A stretch of DNA of 64,000 nucleotides from CBDBKL01 sp965116215 (GCA_965116215.1 OZ220494.1:1426001-1490000), one strand, 5' to 3'; shown: positions 48,208 through 57,610, counted from the first letter of the stretch. Notes: generated from the letters alone by a model not told the origin. Translations and numbers: made by a program.

Positions 48208-48582
48208 TTAATATCCATTTTGAGCTGCCAAAATGAACTTTTGTACCTTATGATATCGTCCGTTCGTTATCAAATGTTTGGGGCTACTTCCTCCTAAATT
48301 TGGATTGGGAGTGTTCAACCAAAATTGAGTTTTTTGACTATCGCCATCAAATGTTTTTGCAACAAATTCTAAAGCAGAAGCTAATTCTTTAATTCTTTCT
48401 CTAGTGATTTTTCCCATCCTGTCTATTCTGATTTGGTCAGGGGAGAGACCAAATGCTTGAGCCAGCTCTTTCTTGGAGATATCTAAAAATTTTCTAGTGG
48501 CTTCCACATTGATTTCTCCTTCCTGAGTGAAGAGACCTAAAGAATTACTTAAAAGGGAGTCCGATATACTATTTTCAATCAT
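48208..48582 (-). CDS. Xre/MbcA/ParS-type antitoxin
   Basis: I start at the ATG at 48582 (MIENSISD); an upstream ATG at 48612 adds ten residues. A helix-turn-helix-like N-terminal part (ISKKELAQAFGLSPDQIRID) is followed by the C-terminal toxin-binding motif FWLNTPNPNLGGSSPKHLIT and NGRYHKVQKFI, which matches the DUF2384 pattern (NPxLGGxxPxxLI..GR...V). Such antitoxins bind the RES toxin and repress their own promoter. Confidence 0.88.
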   Translation of the reverse strand: MIENSISDSLLSNSLGLFTQEGEINVEATRKFLDISKKELAQAFGLSPDQIRIDRMGKITRERIKELASALEFVAKTFDGDSQKTQFWLNTPNPNLGGSSPKHLITNGRYHKVQKFILAAQNGY

Positions 48583-48629
48583 TGTTATTCTCCTTAATTT
48601 TGTAACGTCCATTGAAGATGAGCAGTTTA

Positions 48630-48650
48630 TATACCATAATTATACCATAA
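48630..48650 (-). promoter_or_regulatory. Toxin-antitoxin promoter with direct-repeat operator
   Basis: TATACCATAA occurs twice in direct repeat (48630-48639 and 48641-48650). On the minus strand the second gives TGG-TATAAT, an extended -10, about 55 bases upstream of the antitoxin start. No good -35 is seen. The repeat overlapping the promoter suggests autorepression. Confidence 0.5.
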
Positions 48651-48890
48651 AACAACCAATTTAAAACCGAAAATGAATATATAAAAATATCAATTAATAT
48701 CAAAAAATTATGTCGTTATTTTGCAGTTTAAAGAGCGATTTTTCATTTTCACCTTTGAAGGTTTCTGTGCAAAATCAGTGGCATTTGAGTTGCTTTCTTA
48801 TCAGGGGTCTATTTTTCAGTTTTTTGTTTATAGATATGAGAATTTAATCTCTTCAGTATTTCAAAATGTGTTTTTGAATCTTAAAAAGTT
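48651..48890. other. AT-rich intergenic region
   Basis: I see no gene or repeat here beyond the promoter elements described. Confidence 0.4.
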
Positions 48891-49712
48891 TTAACGATAG
48901 ATAGTTTGTTTAAGGACTTCGAGTAGGAACTTTCCAAAGACTGTTTTTTTACCTGTTTGTATCACCTCCTCATGGGAAAGAGGAGTTGCTGAAATACCGC
49001 TTGCAAGATTGGTGATACAGCTCAGACCCAACACTTTCATTCCTGAGTGTCGGGCAACAATAGCTTCTGGCACAGTACTCATTCCAACAGCATCCACCCC
49101 AATCTTTTTTAAAAAGTGAATTTCTGCAGGTGTTTCGTAGCTAGGGCCTGAAACACTACAATAGACTCCATCAAAATGGGGAATATTATTTTTTTTAAGA
49201 AGTCTTAGGGCCATTTTTCTTAGTTCTATATTATAGACCTCTGTCATATCTGGAAAACGAGGTCCAAATACATTAAGATTTTGTCCGCAGAGAGGATTTG
49301 TCCCCATAAGATTAATATGATCCCGTATGACCATTAAAGTTCCTGGGTTAAAGTGCTTTTGTATTCCTCCAGAGGCATTGGTTAAGATAAGAGTTTTGAC
49401 TCCAAGGTGTGAGGCGACTCTTATAGGCAGAGTTACGGTTTCTAAATCATGCCCTTCATAGTAATGAAATCGACCACAGAAGACTAAAACTTTTCTATCA
49501 CCAATGGAGGTTAAAAGGAGCTGTCCTTTATGTCCCGTTACAGTTGTTTGAGGAAACAGGGGAATGTTTTTATAATTGACTTCGTGAAGCACAGGAATCT
49601 CTTTTACAAAATCACCGAACCCAGATCCGAGAACAATAGCTGAATCGACATCTGTAAAACCTTCTTTTGTTAAGTAAGATGATATGGTTTGAATTTTTTT
49701 AAGAATTTCCAT
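48891..49712 (-). CDS. punA: Purine nucleoside phosphorylase (trimeric PNP-I type)
   Basis: The 273-residue enzyme has phosphate and substrate motifs GSGFGDFVKE, TTVTGHKGQLL, FHYYEGHDLETVT, LTNASGGIQKHFNPG, GVYCSVSGPSYETPAE and VGMSTVPEAIVARHSGMKV, all as in PunA/DeoD-type high-molecular-mass PNP. It cleaves guanosine/inosine to base and ribose-1-phosphate in purine salvage. It is distant from the guaD gene at 59259 but part of the same salvage logic. Confidence 0.95.
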   Translation of the reverse strand: MEILKKIQTISSYLTKEGFTDVDSAIVLGSGFGDFVKEIPVLHEVNYKNIPLFPQTTVTGHKGQLLLTSIGDRKVLVFCGRFHYYEGHDLETVTLPIRVASHLGVKTLILTNASGGIQKHFNPGTLMVIRDHINLMGTNPLCGQNLNVFGPRFPDMTEVYNIELRKMALRLLKKNNIPHFDGVYCSVSGPSYETPAEIHFLKKIGVDAVGMSTVPEAIVARHSGMKVLGLSCITNLASGISATPLSHEEVIQTGKKTVFGKFLLEVLKQTIYR

Positions 49713-49796
49713 ATTTATGACTCCTGAGCTTGATACAGATCTAAGGACTTTCTCTTATCTTATTTTTATCTTATGGACAAGTTTGTAAGGTTTTAC

Positions 49797-50891
49797 CTAT
49801 CCGGTTTCAGGAAGGGAGGGTATCTCTGGAGGAGACTCCTTTTTTTCTGGAGAGGATTTGATTTCTTGACCTAAAAATTTCATGCCATCTGATTCTTTAA
49901 TTTTCTTATTGTTAATAAGATCTTTTATAGCTTGTTCAAATGTCACCATACCAAGCTGTCTTCCCACTTGCATAGCTGAAGGTATTTGAAATGTCTTTTC
50001 ATCGCGAATCATATTGCCAATAGCTGTGGTATTCTTCAGTATCTCAAATGCGGCGACACGGCCCTTTCCTGAGATATGAGGAATTAAACCCTGAGCTATA
50101 ATTCCACGGAGATTTTCTGAAACCATAATACGTATTTGTGCCTGTTGATCGGGGGGAAAGGCATCAATCATACGATTGAGTGTCTTGGGGGCACTGTTAG
50201 TATGGAGTGTTCCAAAAACCAAATGCCCCATCTCTGAAGCTGTTACGGCTAAAGAAATAGTTTCTAAATCCCTCATTTCACCCACAAGGATGATATCGGG
50301 ATCTTCTCGTGTGGTAGCTCTTAGGGCACGAGCAAATGATTTTGTATGTACTGAAACCTGTCTTTGAGTGATGAGAGAGAAATGATTCTTATGAATAAAT
50401 TCAATGGGATCCTCAATGGTAATAATATGAGCCCTTCTTGTTTTATTCACATGATCAATCATAGTGGCCAGAGTTGTGGACTTTCCTGACCCTGTCGGAC
50501 CAACAATCAATATGAGTCCTTTATGGGCCTCAGTCATTTTTAATACGGTGGGTGGTAACCCCAATTCTTCAGCAGAGAGAATTTTTTCTGGAATGATTCG
50601 GAAAACAGCACTTATGCCGTGTTTTTGTTTAAGGCTGTTGCCTCGAAAACGTCCTAAGTTTTCATTATGGTAGGTAAAGTCTAAGTCCCAGCTTTCTTTT
50701 AATATTTTTCTCTCACTTTCTGAGAGTATTTCAAAAATTAAGTCCTCACATTCCTTTGGTGTCAGATTACGATGTTTGAGAGGCTTTATGCTTCCATCGA
50801 TTCTCATATAAGGGGGGGAATTGCTGGAGATATGAAGATCAGATGCTCCCATTTGAGACATTGCTCTCAATAACCCATCCAATTTTGCCAC
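49797..50891 (-). CDS. pilT: PilT-type twitching motility ATPase
   Basis: The 364-residue secretion-superfamily ATPase shows Walker A GPTGSGKSTTLATMI, the Asp box ITIEDPIEFIH, Walker B DPDIILVGEMRDLETI and the His box GHLVFGTLHTN. The AIRNLIR-like motif of PilT is present only in altered form (MIRDEKTFQIPSAMQ). It powers retraction of type IV pili. The C-terminus is rich in S/P/E and extends past the usual length. Confidence 0.92.
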   Translation of the reverse strand: MAKLDGLLRAMSQMGASDLHISSNSPPYMRIDGSIKPLKHRNLTPKECEDLIFEILSESERKILKESWDLDFTYHNENLGRFRGNSLKQKHGISAVFRIIPEKILSAEELGLPPTVLKMTEAHKGLILIVGPTGSGKSTTLATMIDHVNKTRRAHIITIEDPIEFIHKNHFSLITQRQVSVHTKSFARALRATTREDPDIILVGEMRDLETISLAVTASEMGHLVFGTLHTNSAPKTLNRMIDAFPPDQQAQIRIMVSENLRGIIAQGLIPHISGKGRVAAFEILKNTTAIGNMIRDEKTFQIPSAMQVGRQLGMVTFEQAIKDLINNKKIKESDGMKFLGQEIKSSPEKKESPPEIPSLPETG

Positions 50892-51221
50892 ATCTGCTCC
50901 CTGTTTATATTTCAGAAACCTCTAGCTATGAAGAGTTGTATCAATAGAAGTGGTAGATTTCTTTCGATTTATAGCTTTTCTATAGAGAGTATCGGTCTAT
51001 TTCCCTACAAATATTAATTTGAAGGGAGAAATAAAGTAGTTTTTTGATCTAGCCCTATATTTAGGCTCTCTCTTGATGGTTCATAGAATATTTTTTGAGT
51101 GAGAAGCCGGTTTTCCTGTTTCAGTACGCAGAAGAGTGTATGGGCTATATATGATAGTATCTATAGATTTAAAAATATTTAAGTTGTGTGATGACTCACA
51201 AAGGACTAGGACATATAAAAA
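50892..51221. other. Divergent promoter region between pilT and the RNase E/G gene
   Basis: This 330-base AT-rich gap separates genes transcribed in opposite directions. No clear promoter pair, gene or repeat could be named. Confidence 0.4.
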
Positions 51222-52505
51222 ATGTCACGTGAAATATTAGTCAATAAGAAACAAAATAGAGTGGCTATTGTTGAAAACAATAAGCTCTTTGCTCTTATGG
51301 TAGGAACACAGGGAGGAGAGGAACTTGTGGGCTCTATTTATAAGGGACGTATTTTAAGAGTTCTTCCAGGAATGCAGGCTGCATTTGTTGATATAGGACT
51401 CCATCGTTCAGCTTTTTTGTATGTTGCGGATGTCATGACCCCAGATCAAAAGAAAAATGAAAACAGATGGAACTCTGGGGTCTTTAAAAGTGATGTCTAT
51501 GAAAATGAAACTTCTATTCAGGAACAACTTGATGTTGGACAAAAGCTAATGGTTCAGGTCACAAAAAGTTCATTGGGGAAAAAGAGTCATAGGATTACAA
51601 CATATATTTCTTTGTCTGGTCGATATGTTGTTTATATGCCAACAGTCAGACATTATGGGGTTTCAAAGCGCATTGAAAAAGAGAAAGAGCGTGAGAGATT
51701 AAAATCTGTTTTAGAAAAAAATCCACCTTCTGAAGGGGGATATATTGTCAGAACAGCCGGAGAGGGCGTCTCTAGTGAAGTCATTCGGTCAGATAAAGAA
51801 TACTTGGAGGAACTGTATAGAGATATTCAAAAGTCTTATGAAGCAAAAGAAGGGGTGGGTCTGATCCATTCAGAGCTAGATTTGGAGCTTCGTGTTTTGA
51901 GAGATATGTTGACTAAGGATGTGACCAGAATTTTGGTTGATGACAAAAAGTCTTATGAAAAAATCAAAAAGTTTGTAAAAAAATTTTTGCCAGAACAGAA
52001 ACTTTTTCTTGAACTATACGAAGGGGCCAGTCCTCTTTTTGATAAATATGATATTGATTTAGAAATATCTCGATCACTGGATAAGAGGGTCGCTTTAAAA
52101 TCAGGGGGTTCTATTGTCATTGAAGAAACGGAAGCACTGGTTGTCATTGATGTCAATACAGGAAAATATGTGGGTAAAAAGAATCTAGAAGATACAGTAC
52201 TTAAAACAAATCTTGAGGCTGTAGAAAGTATTGCGACTCAACTCAGAATTAGGAACTGTGGAGGAATTATTATTATAGACTTTATAGATATGAATAAGGA
52301 GAAGAGCCGAAATATTGTGCTGGATGCCCTAAAAAGGGAGTTACAAAAAGACAGAGTGCCGACACATATTTATTCTATGTCTGAATTGGGTTTGGTAGAA
52401 CTCACACGGAAACGTGTGCAGTCCAGTTTAGTCAAAGCTCTTTGTGAGCCCTGTGCCTATTGTCAGGGGCGAGGCTATGTCAAAAGTAAAAAATGCAAAT
52501 CTTGA
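51222..52505 (+). CDS. rng: RNase E/G-family endoribonuclease
   Basis: The 427-residue protein has the S1 domain (GSIYKGRILRVLPGMQAAFVDIGLHRSAFLYVADV), the metal-binding aspartates in ALVVIDVNTGKY and IIIIDFIDM, and the zinc-link CEPCAYCQGRGY at the C-terminus. Length and lack of an RNE-type C-terminal scaffold point to RNase G. It processes rRNA and decays mRNA. It lies before rplU-rpmA-obgE, a common grouping. Confidence 0.95.
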   Translation: MSREILVNKKQNRVAIVENNKLFALMVGTQGGEELVGSIYKGRILRVLPGMQAAFVDIGLHRSAFLYVADVMTPDQKKNENRWNSGVFKSDVYENETSIQEQLDVGQKLMVQVTKSSLGKKSHRITTYISLSGRYVVYMPTVRHYGVSKRIEKEKERERLKSVLEKNPPSEGGYIVRTAGEGVSSEVIRSDKEYLEELYRDIQKSYEAKEGVGLIHSELDLELRVLRDMLTKDVTRILVDDKKSYEKIKKFVKKFLPEQKLFLELYEGASPLFDKYDIDLEISRSLDKRVALKSGGSIVIEETEALVVIDVNTGKYVGKKNLEDTVLKTNLEAVESIATQLRIRNCGGIIIIDFIDMNKEKSRNIVLDALKRELQKDRVPTHIYSMSELGLVELTRKRVQSSLVKALCEPCAYCQGRGYVKSKKCKS

Positions 52506-52630
52506 GTTATCTATCTATTTTGAGAGTCTAAAGGACTGAATCCATAAAAGGGAAAGAAGAGTAACTAAATATTGACAGAAGCCTTGTCACATGGGAAATA
52601 ACTGAAAAAAATTTATAAGGAAATAAAAAG

Positions 52631-53149
52631 ATGTATGCTATTATTCGGACCGGTGGGAAGCAATATCGCGTAGAAGTGGGGCAGACCCTTCGGGTTGCAA
52701 AGGTGAATCAGAAAGTCAATTCAGAATTGACGTTATCTGATGTGCTCTATGTTAAGGGTCACGTAGGCACCCCTTATGTGGCTGGAGCAAAAGTTACTGC
52801 TATTGTCAAAAGAGAGGGGAAAGAGAAAAAGGTCCTTGTTTTTAAAAAGAAAAGACGAAAGGGCTATCGAAAGCTGCAGGGACACCGTCAGGATTTTGTG
52901 GAATTAGTTATTCAATCTATTCACACGCCTGATGGAAAGAAAGTGACAGCTAAAGTGGAGCAGTCGAAGTCAGCTTCAAAAAAGGTGGCTTTGAAGAAGA
53001 AAAAAACAAAAGTTGCATCCTCATCCATTCAAAAGAAAAAGGGTGTACAAGATTTAAAAAAACAAAAAGCAAAGAAAAAAACTAAAAAAACAGGTGTAAA
53101 GAAAAAAACTAAGACAAGAACAAAGAAAAAAGCAAAGAAGAGCACATAA
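52631..53149 (+). CDS. rplU: Ribosomal protein L21 with a long basic C-terminal tail
   Basis: Residues 1-103 are a normal L21 (MYAIIRTGGKQYRVEVGQTL, KRRKGYRKLQGHRQDFVELV). Residues about 104-172 are a lysine-rich low-complexity tail with KKK/KTKK blocks. The usual protein is about 103 aa. It may be a nucleic-acid-binding extension. TAAGGA lies 13 bases before the ATG. rpmA follows after 18 bases. Confidence 0.95.
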   Translation: MYAIIRTGGKQYRVEVGQTLRVAKVNQKVNSELTLSDVLYVKGHVGTPYVAGAKVTAIVKREGKEKKVLVFKKKRRKGYRKLQGHRQDFVELVIQSIHTPDGKKVTAKVEQSKSASKKVALKKKKTKVASSSIQKKKGVQDLKKQKAKKKTKKTGVKKKTKTRTKKKAKKST

Positions 53150-53167
53150 GAATAAAAGGGAGCCTTT

Positions 53168-53434
53168 ATGGCATCGAAAAAAGCTGGTGGAAGTACTAAA
53201 AACGGAAGGGATAGCCAGTCGAAGCGACTTGGCGTTAAAGTTTTTGGAGGTCAGAATATTCGTTCTGGAGCCATTATTATTCGGCAAAGGGGGACGAAAA
53301 TTCATCCTGGCATCAATGTGGGCCTTGGCCGGGATTTTACTATTTTTTCCCTTATTGATGGAAGGGTGAAATTTGAGAGAGTTGACAAACGTAAAATGAA
53401 AGTTTCCGTCTATCCTCATCAAACTTCTGCTTAA
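53168..53434 (+). CDS. rpmA: Ribosomal protein L27
   Basis: The 88-residue L27 has ASKKAGGSTKNGRDSQSKRL and VIIRQRGTKIHPGINVGLGR-like stretches (IIIRQRGTKIHPGINVGLGR). Its N-terminus reaches the peptidyl-transferase centre. It starts directly with MASKKAGG, without the cleaved leader seen in Firmicutes. obgE follows after 53 bases. Confidence 0.98.
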   Translation: MASKKAGGSTKNGRDSQSKRLGVKVFGGQNIRSGAIIIRQRGTKIHPGINVGLGRDFTIFSLIDGRVKFERVDKRKMKVSVYPHQTSA

Positions 53435-53487
53435 TTGAACATAAAAATTTAAAGATCATTTGTTAAAAATTTTCGCTCTATTTAAAT

Positions 53488-54492
53488 ATGAAATTTGTAG
53501 ATGAAGTTAAAATTCAGGTTTGCTCTGGGAGGGGGGGGGCTGGATCCGTGAGTTTTCGAAGAGAAAAGAGGGTGCCTCGTGGGGGGCCTGATGGCGGAAA
53601 TGGAGGGTGTGGAGGCAGTGTTATCTTTAAAGTCAATAAGAATAGGAATACGCTTTTTGGTTTTGAAAACAATAAACTCTATAAAGCCTCAGATGGGGAA
53701 AATGGAGGGCCTTCTCAAAAACAAGGGGCTTTTGGAAAAGATCTTGTTTTAGAAGTGCCTCCGGGAACTCTTATCAAGGATTTAGAAAGTGGGGAGTGTG
53801 TTGATTTGGAGAATGTCTCTGAAGTTCAGTTTGTAAAAGGGGGAAGGGGCGGAAAGGGGAATTGGCATTTTAAATCTTCACGGAATCAAGCTCCAGAGCA
53901 GTTTCAGCTTGGGGAACCCAGACAGACACGGAAAGTTCATTTAGAATTAAAATTAATAGCCGATGTTGGTATTATAGGTTTTCCAAACGTTGGTAAATCT
54001 ACACTTATATCTGTTTTATCAAAAGCAAAATCAAAAATGGCCAGTTATCCCTTTACGACTCTTACTCCACACCTAGGCGTTGTAGAAATTGATGAAGAAA
54101 GATCTTTGGTTTTGGCGGATATGCCAGGTTTGATAGAGGGAGCTAGTGCAGGAAATGGTTTAGGAAATCAATTTCTAAAGCATATAGAAAGAACTTCAAC
54201 ATTTTTACACCTTGTGGATGCCAGTTGTGATGATCCTTTGAAGCGATATCAGAAGTTAAATAAGGAATTGGTTTTATACGATCAACAAAATGCAGATGAT
54301 ATGTATTTGCGTCCTCTGATGGAAAGAAAACAAATTGTTGTTTTGAATAAAGTAGATATTATAGAACAAAATCATTTAAGTGAAATTTTATCTGATTTTC
54401 AAAATTTTAAAGTGAATGCTATCCCGATATCTGCAATAACTCATGTGGGAATTGAGAAGTTGAGACGAGCTTTAAGAGAGTGTCACTCATGA
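53488..54492 (+). CDS. obgE: Obg (CgtA) GTPase
   Basis: The 334-residue protein has the glycine-rich Obg domain (GGAGSVSFRREKRVPRGGPD and GGNGGCGGSV) and a GTPase domain with G1 GFPNVGKSTLISV, G3 ADMPGLIEGAS and G4 VLNKVDI. The C-terminal OCT domain of some Obg proteins is absent, as in most Gram-negatives. It binds the large ribosomal subunit and responds to ppGpp. It overlaps the next gene by four bases (ATGA). Confidence 0.97.
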   Translation: MKFVDEVKIQVCSGRGGAGSVSFRREKRVPRGGPDGGNGGCGGSVIFKVNKNRNTLFGFENNKLYKASDGENGGPSQKQGAFGKDLVLEVPPGTLIKDLESGECVDLENVSEVQFVKGGRGGKGNWHFKSSRNQAPEQFQLGEPRQTRKVHLELKLIADVGIIGFPNVGKSTLISVLSKAKSKMASYPFTTLTPHLGVVEIDEERSLVLADMPGLIEGASAGNGLGNQFLKHIERTSTFLHLVDASCDDPLKRYQKLNKELVLYDQQNADDMYLRPLMERKQIVVLNKVDIIEQNHLSEILSDFQNFKVNAIPISAITHVGIEKLRRALRECHS

Positions 54493-55493
54493 ATAGAGTG
54501 GGAGTTTTTGGAGGGACATTTAACCCTCTGCACATCGGCCATATTAATAGTATGTTAACAGTTCTTCGAGAAGCAAGTTTAGAGAAAATATATGTCGTTC
54601 CTAGTTTTCAGAGTCCAACAAAAGACTTTGTGAAACGCCCTTGTCCTGAAGAAAGACTTGAGATGTTAAAAGTAGGTCTGAAGGGATATGAAAAGACATT
54701 ACAAGTTGATTCTCAAGAGATTCAAAGAGCTGGCGTGAGTTATACAATAGATACAATTGAGAACTACTGTAAGCTGTATCCAGCAAATGATATATTTTTA
54801 ATTTTAGGAGCGGATGTATTTCATTATTTTGATGTATGGAAAAAAAATGAAGAAATTCTTTCTTATGTGAATTTAATTGTAACGAGTCGAAGTCGAACTC
54901 CTTTACCCCTTCATCTAGAGGGCCTTCCTAAGAGCGTACAAAAACATATTGTTGATTTTGATAAACGTCATGTCATGTTAGATACAGGCCGATTTATTCA
55001 GTTTATAAGACTTGATGATATTGATATTTCTTCCTCTGAGGTGAGGACTAAATTAAGAATGGGTCAAAAGGTAGAGAAGTTCTTAAACTTTGCAGTGGAG
55101 GACTATATTAAAGAGAATAGGCTCTACCAACCTCCTCAGTCTCAATGGGAAGACTTTTATGATATAACAAAACGAGCCGCTCAAATTTTAAACTCCAGAA
55201 AAGTGATGCAATTGAGAGTGTTTGATTTACAAAAGACAGAGATTCCAACAGATTATACAATTATTTCTTCATCTACGAGTCGAAAAGCGGCAAGATCAAT
55301 TGCAGAATTTCTCATTAAGTCGTTAAGGGAGGAGTTAGGTCTTTCTCCTTTAACTATTGATGGCTTAGGGGAGGGAAGGTGGATTGCTGTTGATTATGGA
55401 GCTTTGATTGTTCATATTTTTTATAATTATGTACGATCTGAATATCAGCTGGAAGAGTTGTGGGGTGAAGGGACAGAGCTGTTTTTTCTTTAA
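54489..55493 (+). CDS. nadD-rsfS: NadD-RsfS fusion: nicotinate-nucleotide adenylyltransferase joined to ribosome silencing factor
   Basis: The 334-residue protein has two enzymes' worth of sequence. Residues 1 to about 205 are NadD, with the nucleotidyltransferase motif GVFGGTFNPLHIGHINS and the C-terminal ISSSEVRTKL. From about 215 it is RsfS, with DYTIISSSTSRKAARSIAEF, EGRWIAVDYGALIVHIFYNY and YQLEELW. NadD adenylylates nicotinate mononucleotide in NAD synthesis; RsfS binds L14 and blocks subunit joining. They are usually adjacent separate genes. The ATG at 54489 overlaps the obgE stop; 54480 would add three residues. Confidence 0.93.
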   Translation: MNRVGVFGGTFNPLHIGHINSMLTVLREASLEKIYVVPSFQSPTKDFVKRPCPEERLEMLKVGLKGYEKTLQVDSQEIQRAGVSYTIDTIENYCKLYPANDIFLILGADVFHYFDVWKKNEEILSYVNLIVTSRSRTPLPLHLEGLPKSVQKHIVDFDKRHVMLDTGRFIQFIRLDDIDISSSEVRTKLRMGQKVEKFLNFAVEDYIKENRLYQPPQSQWEDFYDITKRAAQILNSRKVMQLRVFDLQKTEIPTDYTIISSSTSRKAARSIAEFLIKSLREELGLSPLTIDGLGEGRWIAVDYGALIVHIFYNYVRSEYQLEELWGEGTELFFL

Positions 55494-55560
55494 AGACATT
55501 ATTTTTTTCTTGTAACTCTGTTGAGATTTTATTTGATATATCCATTGAAGAGAGTGAAGT

Positions 55561-57084
55561 ATGGGTCAAAAGATTTTACTGATTATTCTGGATGGATTTG
55601 GATTTAGGAGGGAGGTGACGAACAATGCGATTCATATGGCGTTGACCCCTCATTGGGACCAGTGTCTTAAAACCTATCCTTTCTGTCTTTTAGAGGCTTC
55701 TGGGACGTCAGTGGGTTTACCCCCAGATGTTATGGGAAATTCTGAAGTGGGGCATATGAATATAGGTGCTGGTCGAGTGGTCCCTCAGGATTTATTACGT
55801 ATTAACACGAGTATTGAAAAGGGTTTTTTTAAAAAAGATGAAAAAGTAAAGTATATGGCGACTCAAAAAGGTGTTGTGCATCTTTTGGGTCTTCTCTCTG
55901 ACGGAGGGGTCCATTCACATAGAGATCATTTAAAACTTCTTATAACTGCTATCACAGATATAAATCCTCAAAAAACAATTGTTATTCATCCCATTCTGGA
56001 TGGGAGAGACTCCCCTCCTAAACAGGGTGTGGTTTATCTTAAAGACATCATTGAATTTATAGCTCCTTTTAAAAACGTTGAGATGGGAGTTGTATCAGGA
56101 CGATTTTACACAATGGATAGAGATCGGAGATGGGAGAGGACAGAGTTGGCCTATAAGGCCCTAACGGACCTTGGAGAAAACACCCTTATTGTTTCGGATT
56201 GTGTTTTAGAACTTCAGAGGCAATATGATGAGTCTATTGTGGATGAATTTATACTCCCATTTAAAACCGCCCAGACAAAATGTCTTTCTAGAGGGGATCA
56301 GCTTATATTTTTTAATTTTAGGGCAGATAGGGCAAGACAGATCTCTCAATCCATTGCCTTAGAGGAGTTTTCTAAATTTAAAACACCGGTAAAGATTAAT
56401 AGCTCTGACTATTTGACTTTTACGGAGTATCAAAAAGATTTTCCATTTCCGGTTTTATTTCCAAGGGAATGTCCTCAAAGAACCATGGGTGAGTTGGTTG
56501 CTGAGAGGGGTGAAAAGCAGTTGAGGATTGCAGAGACAGAAAAGTATGCACATGTTACTTATTTTTTCAATGGGGGAGTAGAAAGTCCGTTTTTAGGTGA
56601 GGAGAGAGTGCTTATAGAGTCGCCTAGGGATATAAGTACATATGATGAAAAACCAGAAATGAGTGCCTATGGTCTGACCAAAGAGGTCTTAGAAAATTTA
56701 AAGAAAGACTATAGGTTGATTGTTCTTAATTTTGCAAATGGAGATATGGTAGGGCATACGGGAAATCAGAGTGCGGCCATAGAGGCCGTTGAGGTTTTAG
56801 ATGACTGTGTGGGAAGAATTATGATGAAAGCCCTTCCTGTGGGTTATGATATTATAGTGACATCAGATCATGGTAACTGTGAGTTGATGAAAGATCAGAG
56901 GTCGGGAGTGCCATTTACTCAACATACAATGAATCCTGTGCCCTTTGTTTGGGTCAGTGAGAGAGCCCGAAGAGAAAGACTTAAAAATGGTCGGTTGGCA
57001 GACATCTCTCCAACGATTCTAGATATTTTGGGTTGGCAAAAGCCTGTGGAGATGACAGGAGAGAGTTTAATAAAAAATAAATAA
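55561..57084 (+). CDS. gpmI: 2,3-bisphosphoglycerate-independent phosphoglycerate mutase
   Basis: The 507-residue alkaline-phosphatase-superfamily enzyme has the metal-binding ILLIILDGFGFR, the catalytic serine in VMGNSEVGHMNIGAGRVV, HPILDGRDSPP, NFRADRARQ and the C-terminal ANGDMVGHTGN and TSDHGNCELM. It interconverts 3- and 2-phosphoglycerate with Mn2+. Full length for the family. It starts 67 bases after the nadD-rsfS stop. Confidence 0.97.
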   Translation: MGQKILLIILDGFGFRREVTNNAIHMALTPHWDQCLKTYPFCLLEASGTSVGLPPDVMGNSEVGHMNIGAGRVVPQDLLRINTSIEKGFFKKDEKVKYMATQKGVVHLLGLLSDGGVHSHRDHLKLLITAITDINPQKTIVIHPILDGRDSPPKQGVVYLKDIIEFIAPFKNVEMGVVSGRFYTMDRDRRWERTELAYKALTDLGENTLIVSDCVLELQRQYDESIVDEFILPFKTAQTKCLSRGDQLIFFNFRADRARQISQSIALEEFSKFKTPVKINSSDYLTFTEYQKDFPFPVLFPRECPQRTMGELVAERGEKQLRIAETEKYAHVTYFFNGGVESPFLGEERVLIESPRDISTYDEKPEMSAYGLTKEVLENLKKDYRLIVLNFANGDMVGHTGNQSAAIEAVEVLDDCVGRIMMKALPVGYDIIVTSDHGNCELMKDQRSGVPFTQHTMNPVPFVWVSERARRERLKNGRLADISPTILDILGWQKPVEMTGESLIKNK

Positions 57085-57188
57085 GCAGGCAGTCATTGTA
57101 GATCTTAAGAGAAATTCAATAACATCATGTGATAGGCATTTTTCAATGGCTCAATGGGACTTTAACTGCTCATTTAGAGTGAAGGGCT

Positions 57189-57217
57189 TTGACTAACTTC
57201 TCAACTCGAGGTACTTC
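57189..57217 (+). promoter_or_regulatory. Possible tRNA-Phe promoter
   Basis: TTGACT at 57189-57194 is a good -35, with TACTTC 17 bases later at 57212 as a weak -10, placing a start about 7 bases before the tRNA. Confidence 0.3.
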
Positions 57218-57230
57218 CTTTTGCATATGT

Positions 57231-57306
<76 letters not shown>

Positions 57307-57425
57307 AGTTTCTTTGGATACAAATCTTAGCAAATAACCTTCTTGAATTGTCTTAAGCCCAGTTTTTATATTATTTGATTTTTTATAACTAGAAAACTTC
57401 TGTTGGACTCTGAATTTTGATTTAG

Positions 57426-57599
57426 AAAAATCTCAAAAAATTAAATGACTCTACAGATATTGGTTTATTGATCGGTCGAGATGTTATGTCTCGATGGAAC
57501 GTTACTTGGCATGGGCCAATATCAACAGTATTTATATCTGATGAGTGGGGCAATAGATCTCCATTTTTTATAGTTCCCCATTGGAGGAGATCTTCTTAA
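57426..57599 (+). pseudogene. Retropepsin-like aspartyl-protease C-terminal remnant
   Basis: The frame is open from 57426 to the TAA at 57597 and reads ...DIGLLIGRDVMSRWNVTWHG then PISTVFISDEW. The IGRDVMSRW...GP pattern matches the C-terminal part of retropepsin-like bacterial aspartyl proteases (IIGRDVLSRW-like). The catalytic DTG region is absent, and a stop sits at 57423. A TTG at 57468 could start a short ORF, but loss of the N-terminal half suggests a remnant. The rest of 57307-57425 has no recognised content. Confidence 0.4.
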
Positions 57600-57610
57600 A
57601 GTCAAAGTTC

